A DNA stretch of 64,000 bases from Gordionus sp. m RMFG-2023 (taxonomy: Eukaryota; Nematomorpha; Gordioida; Chordodea; Parachordodidae), in the NCBI RefSeq assembly GCF_954871325.1, contig NC_088775.1, positions 37,115,561 to 37,179,560 on the forward strand, written 5' to 3'. Below, piece by piece: positions 27,001 through 39,000 of this stretch. The notes under the pieces were generated by a model. It saw only the letters and a program-made list of their open reading frames with translations. It was not told the DNA's origin and did no database searches. A program made the translations under genes and the position numbers. Position 1 is the stretch's first letter. Each line of letters begins with the position of its first letter.

Positions 27001-30000
27001 TTAAAAATAACGATTATGACAATTGTCTCTTATCTAGAGTACATCTTCATTAAATTTTTATTTAAAAATGTTATCAATACTTATTTTAACATATTTTCGT
27101 CAATAAAATTCAAAAGACTTTAAAAATAACGATTATGACAATAGTCACTTTTCTATGGTACATCTTCACTAAATTTTTATTTAAACAATTTATCAATACT
27201 TATTTTAATCTATTTTCGTCAAAAAAATTCAATAACTTTAAAAAGAACGATTATGACAATTGTCACATTGAAATATTTTATCCATAAAAAGATCATATAA
27301 AATAACATCAAAAAAGTTTAACATAAATATTTTTAAAAAATTATTTTAAAACAACACCACATTTAATAAAAAAATAGAACAAAATTGATCAAAAAAATTA
27401 TAGATTGTTTTTTTATCTAATGAAATTTACAATATAATTCCTCAATAAAAGATGTATTTACAAAGAAGATTGTGAAAATCACAAATAAATTATATTAAAA
27501 AGAATATTACATTTTTACAATAGCAGCATATTATTTTTTTTATTAAAAAAACATCAAATAAATAAATTTATTTTCATTTCAAAATATAACAATATAAATA
27601 AAAAATATTAAATCATATCATGTTTGTTTGTTGATAATAATAAAATATTTACATTAAATATAAATAAAATAAATTGTTTTACTGAAATAAATAAACAATA
27701 ATTAATACTAGGCATCGATGCAGAATTTTTGACTAATTTATTTTAGCCAATTTTTAGGCTTAGCCTAATTAGGTTTAACCGATTTTTAGGCTTAGGTGTA
27801 GTTTTTAGCCGATTACGCAACACTAGTCTTGACAAATGTCAAGAATAAGGCACCCCAAATACTAGGTATAAATATTTAAGAATTTTAATCTGCAACTGAA
27901 TTTCTTTATACAATAACTTCTTTACATAATGGTTCTTACAGAATAGATTAATTAAAAATATTGGTTGATTATTTTATGAAATATTATGTGCATACGTGGA
28001 GCAGAGGGAGGAGGAGCAGCTCCCTCTTCAAAAATATGTTTTGGGCCCACAAATCTAGCCCCCAGAAAATAATTTTGGCCCCCCCATAAATTTTTCCGCC
28101 CCCCCCCTCAAATTTAAAATTTGTTTTTGTAATATAATTATTATTATATTTTTAAAATATATTTTAAATATTTATTCAAGACATGTCTGTCTAGTTTGTA
28201 AATTTCTTTCTATCCTGTTTTATTTTTATCCAATAATAAACCATCATTCATTCATATTTTATCATTTTCATTTATGTTTGTGTTTGTGTACGACATTATA
28301 TAAGCGCTTAATCACGTTTAAATTGTACTTATTTCAATGATAATTATTTTATTTATTATAATATAACCAGTTATTTAAAACAGCGGTGAATATTTTATAA
28401 TTATGAAGAAAATACTGAGATATGAACAATTTTGGAAGCCAACAAATTAACCATAATAAGGTTACATTTAATCACAGGTGATCCAAAAGTAGGCTTTAAC
28501 CTTCGACAAAGAATATCAATTGAAATTTGTCGATCCAACTGTTATATCCATACATGGGTCATTAAGCCCCACCGGCTATACCTAAATATATTATTTTAAA
28601 TTATTTTTTTAATTTTTCTTATAATTATATATTTTTATATAGAATATAGATATAATATGTCAATTGCAATTTTAATATTATTTTCACCATTGTTTTGTTT
28701 TATTTTTTAAAGTGTGCATTGAAGTTTTGTAAAAATGAAAGTGATAATATAATTTTACTATCTTAAATCAATATTTGATTTGATGCTATTTCTTAGCATG
28801 AGCTACCTTTTCGTGGGATTGGTTCAACATAAATTACCGATACTGCAAAAGATGATAACATAATTTATTCTTCAATGTTTCATACACCATCCAAAAATAT
28901 TCTGGATTAAATAAAATTATGAAATACCCAAAAATGCCCATATACATCATCCCAGATTCAAAAGGAAGTAAAATCTATTATGGAAGATATGGTGCCTTAA
29001 ATATTTCAGAAAAATATATAAAAAGTGAGTGCCTTTTTTGTCTTAAGGCTGATGAGGCAAAAGATGCATCAGGTTGTGAAAACCTGAGAATAATTATTCG
29101 CTATATTTTTTTCTGGAGAAATTTAAGAAAATTAAATAGGAATTATCAATTTACAGTGTCTTTCTACTGAAAGCATTACTGATTGCATTTTAAAGCAACT
29201 TAATAAGTTAAATATTAATTCAACGAATATAATAAGCCAGGTATATGATAGTGCAAACGTCATGTCTGGAAATTGAGGAGTGAAAATCTTACAAAAATTT
29301 TTTAATAAAAATGTTCCATTTATACATTGCGACAACCACAAGTTTCATCTTGTGGTTCAAAATTGGTATAATATTGTTATCATTTCTATTTTTTTTAATT
29401 TATCTAATGCATTGTATAATTTTTTTCATCTCTAATTACATTCACTTCTTGTACAAATCCTAAGCACCAATCGTTTTCAATTATCAGATCCTCAATCAAA
29501 GGATCCTCACGTGGATATACTATATTCTCCACAATAAATGTCTGTGAATTAGAATATAGTTTAGTGTTGAGTTTAGTTAAACCAATCGGAAACACTGCAT
29601 GAATTTTTTGTGTCCCAGGTATTGAGATAGATTTACTAAATCTCTCACTTAGCCTAATCTCTTCTTCCTCATACTCTGGTATAGTGGCATAAGAAAAATT
29701 TATACCTTTTATATGCTCTTCTGCATATTTATAAAATTGTTAAGGTGTATTTATTTGATCAGTATAAAGTCTTTGTAAGCTTGCCTTGGCAAATGGCAAC
29801 TAGCCTTTTTATTGTGCCGCCTATGCCGTCACAAGCACTTTTACCATGTATCGTAGGAAAAAAATGTCATTCTGCTCGAACACCAAAATCAATTTCATGG
29901 TAGCAAACATTGATGAAGTGTTTCCTATTTTTATATTGTGCTGCTGAATCATCAGAAAAGTAGTGATTTTTTTCTGGTGGAGTGTCGAATTTATTTTATA

Positions 30001-33000
30001 AAAAATGAATCAAATGCGATTGGAATAAATGGAATGAAACAGTATTATGAATTATGGATTCCGATATCACCACAAAACTTAGGTTGTTTATTTGATCTCC
30101 TATTTTATAATAAATTGAGAATGGGTGCAACGTAACTTGCGAAGTTGTCCAATGATAACCCTACTTCGTCTTGGACAATAAAGGAATAATTTTCTGAAAA
30201 GTCACAAATAATTAGATAGTGATTATTTTCTAAACTAATTTTAAGGTTTTTGTGAAATGAACTTTGTTATTCACAAATAAATGAATGTCGTATGAGAATT
30301 AGAGATCTGCAAAGTTAGGTCCGGCCCGTACCCGGCCCAAACGGGCTTCGGTCCCGGCTCGGGCCTAATTCAATTTAAAATAATAGGGTTCGGGCCGGGC
30401 CTAATATTTTAAAAAAAAATTTGAGCCGGGTCAGGTCGGAAATTGGAAATAATATATCTAAATTTATCAATTTTATATTGAATTTTTTATGTAAAATAAA
30501 AATATTTGATTTTATTTATTGAAACTAAATGACATATAACATATGTCTTTTATTTTGAGTAATTATAAAGATTAATTTTTATATTTAAATAAATTCGGGC
30601 CGGGCTGGGTCGGTAAATTTTTTTTAAAAAAATTACGAGTTCGGGCCGGCAAAACTTTTTAAAAAAATTTCGGGTCGGGCCAGGCTTGAAAAATTAGGCC
30701 CGATGCAGATCACTAATGAGAATATTCATTTTATCCAAAATAATTCATAAATTCGTCTGAAGATTGAGAAATAGTCTCCAGAGTTGTTCTATCTACCGAA
30801 ACCCACTGTTTAAACGTAACAAGAGCTATATATTTTTTATAAATAATTTTTCGATGCGTTCTTATAAGAGTGCCGAGCCAGGACACTCGTTGCAGTCACC
30901 AAAATAACATGTGGGCAACGGGGGATTGCAAATCATTCTGGCTATAACATTTCTATAAATTGTTAATGTATCCTCACCATTTTTAGTCAATGTTGCTAAT
31001 TCACAGCCTAAAATCATAATAATATTCTGGTGTATACTACAAACGCATACACTATGTGTTCCACTAGCCCCGCTAATATACAATTTTTTGGTCTTAAGCT
31101 AGCAAATTTCGAAAATCCAATTGTTAAGTTTGAATTACTAGCTTTAATATGATTATATAATTCTTTCAAATTATTAAGAACTAACCTTTTTTGAGCGTTA
31201 ACTCGTTCCCCCTTTTCAATGATAGATATGCAATCTTTTTTTCCTGGTAATACCCTACTAACTTCATCACTGCAAAAAAATTTTTTAACAATATCAACTG
31301 TTTTTTAATTGAGCCATTTTGTAGGCGTTCCATTTGGAGTTGAAAGAATCCCCTTTTCTTCTAAAATGATTTTAGAATTATATGCCATATGATATGTAAC
31401 GTATGTCGTTTTTATTTTATTTGCGCTCCAATTAGGAGGCAGAATGGTCAGCAATTGATATTTTTTATTTTTAGATAAATTAGTATATTGTAATTTCATA
31501 TTATTAAGTATATCATTATTGTTTTTTGTATCCGATTCGGGATTGTTAATTATTATATCTGAAATAGTTTTTGATATTTTTGCTACCTTTTTTTGGATAA
31601 TTTTTTTCGGTTAGTTTTTTTCTTCTTATGTATCTATTTTTGTTGATGCTGTGTTAATATTATATACATATTAGCTATCAGAATTTATATTTTCAATATT
31701 TTTTTGTGATAACCGTTTAAGACATTTATCACAAATATAGTGTTCCGCCTCAATGTTTGAATATTGTGTCATCCACGTCATGACTTTACGCAGGTTCTTT
31801 TTGTAATTAAAGTGTTTAAGATTCTTTAAAAGGATTTATGCATTTATATTTATACATTATAAATAATTTTATGAAAAGAAAATTTAATATCAAAATATTT
31901 GTAAAATAAAAATTAATTAATATTTAAATTTTTAAGAGAATAAGAAAATATTAAATTCAAAAAAATTTGGAAAGCGAAACATCTGGAGTTTTCATGTTTA
32001 AAATTTATAATGTAAATAAAAACCGCAAAAATATTATTTCAAAAAAATCCTTAATATTTAATAAAAGGCTTTTAATAGAGTTACAAAATGACATATAACT
32101 TATATTTTTAGAATAATTATTTTTAACTTATCTCAATTTTATAAAATCGTATTTTTAGAAAAAAGGTCATTTTTGGCACTTTTGACCATTGATATCTCAG
32201 GAACTGAGTACTAGGGAGCTAAAATTTTGGATTCGATGCTTTCTAATGATATCCTCTCAGCGTGCAAAATTTTATCGAAATTAAAAAGGTCGGGCCGAAA
32301 AGTTATCGATTTGGTATGGAATTACCCAAATCTGATATGATTCGTGCTTGCACTAGATGATTTAGGGAAAAATTAAAACATCTGCCTAGTATTTTCTCTA
32401 AAATTAATCCATTAGTGGAGCAACATAACTGTGGTGTTATGAATTTATTATGCCAATTTTGAAAATCTTTAAATTTTTTAGCCGAAGGTCCTTCAGGTGG
32501 TAAATTAAACCATTGTTGTCATAAGGGTAAAGTCAAGCTTATTCAATTACCAAATCCTGAATTTAAAAAATCTTTTATCTAACCCCTTAAATCCTTTGTA
32601 CAAAAATTTTATGCGTCATATTCGTTGTTACCTATTGCTGTTAAAATAAATATAATATACATTAAACTATAATATTACCTAATGTCTTCCCAAACTTTAG
32701 GAGGCATTAGAGCTGCTACGTGTTCAGCTTCATCCGCCAATAAATGCTTTAGCACTTCGAAATATTTATTGCCCTAAATAATGAAAGAAAATATTTATAT
32801 AAAAAATGTTGTGCATAGTAAAATAATAAAATATAATTACTCAAAACGTATTTATGATTTGGAAACGTTTTCAAGTTGCAAATAAAAATAAGGATTTAAG
32901 CTTCTATTTTTTGTAAATCAGTAACTAAAATTTTTACAGTTATCAATGTAAAGTTCTATAAAAACATGATTCATGAATCACAATTTTGGCATATCGATAG

Positions 33001-36000
33001 TTTATATATTTTTTCAGGTATAAAACAAAAAAAATCCCCAAAATATTTTTATATCATCAAAAAAATCTTTTAATATTAAAATATGAATTATTATAACCGT
33101 TAACTAAACAGAGTGGTTTCCTTTTTTTTGAAACCCAGATTTAATAGCCCATTCCACAAAATTGCAGAATCTTAATAACAAATAACAATATAATCGAAAA
33201 AAAATACAGCATTGGTTGATTTAGTTTAACTGTTTAGGTTGATGTTAACGTTTTCTTAATCATTGCAAACTTTATATAGTGTAACGCATCTAATTAGGAA
33301 TCAGATAAATATAGTGTATGTAAACGAACGTGTTCGTGTGTTAAATTCGTTTTTTGAAAAAAACATAAAACAAGATATTCCATTTATTTAAGAGGCTTTT
33401 TGAAAGTTAACATATTCATTTTTTTAAGCTCTTTCAATTAAAAAAGTTTAAATTTATATTTAATAAAAGTTTAAATTTTTAACAAAAATCTAACTTTTCA
33501 TATAAATAAAAGTAAAATTTTAATTTAAAATAATCTGATTTTTAAAATTAATTATACTCCTATATTTAACTCGAATAACCTTGAATTAGGTTTTAGAGAA
33601 TGAAGTAAATAAAAATTAATTAGGAACTAGTAGAAACACTGGGAAATGTATAAGATTCAGAATAGAGGTCTGAATTGGGCGGGGTTTCGGCCCCTGCCCA
33701 CACCGGCCCATCTAAATGGGCGGGCGGATGCAAATTTAAAATTTTTGTCCAAAAACAAACTAAAGAAAAATCATAATTAATTAAATGATCAATAACAATA
33801 TTTCTTTTTTTATTGTACCAATCGTTTTTTTAAGTGAAGAACACTACTAGTTTTTCGACATCTTCATCAAAATGTCCCACCATATATAATATCTCGTAAT
33901 GGATTTCATTGATGTAATACCCAGATATCCCGTATGCAATATATGTAAAACACTTTTTTGAAGTGAGTACGGAATGATTAATCTGCCATTCCAAAATAAA
34001 ATACAGTCATCATTTTCTATTTGATCTATTCTTGTTTTAAAAGCTTGTAATTCTTGTGCTATTTTTTGTATATTTCAGAGTTGTTAAACGCTATTTTTAA
34101 AAGTAGCGCGCTACCGCTTATCGCTATTTGTCAAAAAAAGTAGCGCGCTATTAGCTACTTTTAAAAAAAAATTTAGAAACAAATGAAACAAAATTTTTTT
34201 ATTTTTTTTTGCTTATAATGTAAATGTATAATAAATAATATATAAAAATCAACATTTATAAATATAAAAATATATTTAGTTTAGATTATAAAAAAATAAG
34301 CAATATAAATAAATATTTATTTTAATTTGTTGCATTTTAATAATAATATCATTTCAATATTATCATCCCCAAGTCTAGAGCGACGATCAGAAAGTATAAG
34401 CTTTGCTTTACTAAATAATCTCTCGACACAAGCACTTGAGGGCAAGGGGGTATTTAATTTTAAATATAAATTTTTAAAATATAAAAAATTATCAAAAATA
34501 TTCATTTCAATATTTTTTGATTGAAAAAAAAGATCATTGGATTTTCTATTAAATCATCTTTAAAAAAATTATTTGAGGATGTCTTCGTGGTAGATACTCG
34601 GCAATCTATGTTTGTTGGAGTAAGATTATTCAGCTTCGCCATTAGCCTATCGCGTTGATGTTTGGCATCATCGGAATTTATATATGGCCAGTTTAGTTTA
34701 AATTTTGGATGAACCATTGCCGCTAAGACATTGTCATCATTGTATAAGTTTGGGAATCTTAAAGTTACAAAAATAGAGTATTTTAAATATATCTTAATCA
34801 TAAAATTTTATAAATTTTTTAGCTTTAAACATTAAGTTAGAATAAATCTTCAGTCAAAATCAAAACAATATAAATTTTATTTACCTTCTCTCAATGCCTT
34901 TTAACAGAGAGTCTACTAGGGGCTGGCATAAGATTAGATTATTCAATCTCTTTAATTTGGTATTTAGGATACTTAAAGTGGGAACATAATACCCCATCTC
35001 CATATTATCCTCACCTTCCAAAATTTCAAGGGAAACAGCAACATATTGCATAACCTAAAAAATAAAATGATATGGAAATGAATCATTATTAATTAGAATT
35101 ACTTCTGTATACTCTTTATAAAAGTATGCTCTTCATCGTTAATATATTCAATTTCAACAAGATCACAGAGATAATTAATCTCTAATCTTCTTTCCTCCAG
35201 AAAAAAGCGATTAGTTTTATTGCTTGGTATACAGAATTCCATCTTGTACGATTAGGGGTTAATAAATACCTCCCTAATAATTTTTTTTTAAACATGTCAG
35301 AACTTTTAGGAGATTTGTTCTGCTTATTCCATAAAGTTTGACATTTATAAAATGTCGATCTTGACACCCTTTTAAAATCTTCATCATTTAAAGCTCCTTC
35401 AGCATCTACTGTTGCTATCAAATTTAAATTATGACAGGAGCATCTCTGATGGCTGGGTAACATTGTGGAGTTAGTTGAAGATCCTATAGAATATTGATTA
35501 GATTAACATGTATTATAAAATAATTTAAACCTTCTTCTAAGATCTCATTAATATCATTGGCATCAACACCTATTTCCTCCTCTTCTAATACATGTTGACT
35601 ATCATTCTGTATCTCATCTACAGCATTTTCCTCACCAAATATTCTATATTCATATTAAATAGGACAAATTAAATTATTCATCCAGTTTTAATAGAAATGT
35701 CTTGTAATATTTATCAAAAATGGAGTGGAAAAATCATTTCTTAGTATTCTAAATTTTGAACCTCAGGAATTATAATGTAACTAAACAAAAATATTTCATC
35801 AAATGAATACATTGAATGAATTCCCTGTACTGTATATAAATTGATGGCAATTAATCAATAAGAAATAAATATAGTAAAAATCTAATAATCCATGAAATAT
35901 TCAATAACCATATCTTATTAAATGTTAGATTAGCTCAATGACACTGTACAATAAAAATTAATGAAATAATCCACCTCTGTTTTATATTTTATTAGTTAAT

Positions 36001-39000
36001 TTCACTAATTTTATTTATAATTTGATATAAATTATGATAATCATAATATTACTAAAATATGTGTGTATTTAGTTAATAAAAATTCTATAAATATTGTGAA
36101 ATATTAATACTAAATATTTTATAAATTAAATAATAACCAGCCATTCTGATTAATTTACTGCCCAAAAAATCATAACTTAAAATAAATATTATAAATAAAT
36201 TTGTGATATAACCTAAATGCCTTCAGGTAGTTAGACCCATTATCAGTAACCATCTTGCAAACTTTATTATGAATCCTAAAAGACTTGTGGATGTCAATAA
36301 TTTTATTTGCAAGTACGTCATATGTCTGGCATCCTATAATCCTTTTAAGGGCTAAGGCTACAGATCTTCTTTTTAAAGTCCTAGGGTCTAACCAATGGCC
36401 TGTGATTCCCAAATAAGCTCTAAAAATATTTAATCAGATCAATTTATAAATATAAATAAGTTTTTACCTTCTGTTATGTGTCCAACTATCTGCCGTGGTA
36501 CATACATAAGATATATCTGATAACTCTACTATTAGAGCATCTTTCATCACTTTGAAGTTGTCGGCTATTTTATTCATAAGTTTCTGGCGACATAAAACTG
36601 TTGTGCCAGGGGATAAAGTTTTAATCATCATAGTAAATGATGGATTATCAACCAAGGACAATGGCTGAACTGTGTCAATAATAAAATCAACAATTACTTT
36701 ATCAGCCAATTTTTGTGAAATATTGGCATGTTTATTATCAGTTAATTTGGTTTGGATAGTATTTGTCTTTTTGAATGAAGATTCTCCTATACCAAAATTT
36801 TTTATATGTTTCTCTATTTCCCTATAGCAATTAGCGTGAACAGTCTAATAAAATAAATATTATAATGTAAAAATAACAATTAACCTTTAGGTGTTTCTTC
36901 AGGTTATAGCTACTCGATTGATTTGATGAAATATTTTTTTTACATTTTAAGCACAGGAATTTGAATCCAGATTTTGTTTTAATATTTATTTAAAAAAAAT
37001 TTTCAAATCTAGGGAATGGGAAATCGTTATTAGAGCTATTAAGTACATTTTCTTCCATTGAATCTTCCATGTCTGAATCACTTTCAAGGATTTGGATATC
37101 CATGGGCGATGTTTATTTTAGATTATTAACACAGATTGAAAATATAAATTAAAAATTGAAAAAATTAAATAATAAATTATAATTAATTATGATATTATAT
37201 TTAAATTTTCATGTTTATACTTACATTCATTATATTTTTTAAAAGTAGCGCGCTAAAAAATTAAATAATTTTAAAAAAAGTAGCGGCTATTAGCTATAGC
37301 TACCAAAAAAGATAGCGCGCTACTTTAACAACTCTGGTATATTTGTACCATTTATTAATGGTTTTTACTTTTCTTAAAATTGGATCATTTGCGGTTTCCT
37401 CTCTAAGTACTTTTCTTTATAGAGTTAATATGTCATAAGTAAGATTTCTTATATATTTCACTGTTTTATTTTCGCTTATTATTCTATCATCATTTTTATC
37501 TATTGGGTTTCGCGATAAATCATCTGCAATTATATTATTAGCAGAGTGTGCTACAAGTAGCGCGATAGTAGCTATAGCTAATATCCGCTACTTTTGTTAA
37601 AATTATTTAATTTTTTAGCGAGCTACTTTTAAAAAATATAATGAATGTAAGTATAAACATGAAAATTTAAATATAATATCATAATTAATTATAATTTATT
37701 ATTTAATTTTGAAATTTAAATATATTTTCAATTTTTAATTTATATTTTCAATCTGTGTTAATAATCTAAAATAAACATCGCCCATGGATATCCAAATCCT
37801 TGAAAGTGATTCAGACATGGAAGATTCAATGGAAGAAAATGTACTTAATAGCTCTAATAACGATTTCCCATTCCCTAGATTTGAAAAATATTTTTAAATA
37901 AATATTAAAACAAAATCTGGATTCAAATTCCTGTGCTTAAAATGTAAAAAAAATATTTCATCAAATCAATCGAGTAGCTATAACCTGAAGAAACACCTAA
38001 AGGTAAATTGTTATTTTTACATTATAATATTTATTTTATTAGACTGTTCACGCCAATTGCTATAGGGAAATAGAGAAACATATAAAAAATTTTGGTATAG
38101 GAGAATCTTCATTCAAAAAGACAAATACTATCCAAACCAAATTAACTGATAATAAACATGCCAATATTTCAAAAATTTGGCTGATAAAGTAATTGTTGAT
38201 TTTATTATTGACACAGTTCAGCCATTGTCCTTGGTTGATAATCCATCATTTACTATGATGATTAAAACTTTATCCCCTGGCACAACAGTTTTATGTCGCC
38301 AGAAACTTATGAATAAAATAGCCGACAACTTCAAAGTGATGAAAGATGCTCTAATAGTAGAGTTATCAGATATATCTTATGTATGTACCACGGCAGATAG
38401 TTGGACACATAACAGAAGGTAAAAACTTATTTATATTTATAAATTGATCTGATTAAATATTTTTAGAGCTTATTTGGGAATCACAGGCCATTGGTTAGAC
38501 CCTAGGACTTTAAAAAGAAGATCTGTAGCCTTAGCCCTTAAAAGGATTATAGGATGCCAGACATATGACGTACTTGCAAATAAAATTATTGACATCCACA
38601 AGTCTTTTAGGATTCATAATACAGTTTGCAAGATGGTTACTCATAATGGGTCTAACTACCTGAAGGCATTTAGGTTATATCACAAATTTATTTATAATAT
38701 TTATTTTAAGTTATGATTTTTTGGGCAGTAAATTAATCAGAATGGAATGGTTATTATTTAATTTATAAAATATTTAGTATTTTAATATTTCACAATATTT
38801 ATAGAATTTTTATTAACTAAATACATACATATTTTAGTAATATTATGATTATCATAATTTATATCAAATTATAAATAAAATTAGTGAAATTAACTAATAA
38901 AATATAAAACAGAGGTGGATTATTTCATTAATTTTTATTGTACAGTGTCATTGAGCTAATCTAACATTTAATAAGATATGGTTATTGAATATTTCATGGA

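Larger units (their letters stand above)
25429..27825. mobile_element. Foldback hAT-like element with internal ~118-bp repeats, copy 1
   Basis: Perfect 8-bp duplication GTCTTGAC (25421-25428, 27826-27833). Ends TAGTGTTGCG and CGCAACACTA. Both arms carry subterminal GGCTAAGCCTA repeats and then tandem ~118-bp units, five on the left (starts near 26040, 26150, 26264, 26382, 26499) and about three on the right in inverted orientation. Each unit contains GTGACAATTGTCA. A ~400-bp centre (26590-26980) separates the arms. No transposase; open frames here are repeat translations. Confidence 0.9.
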
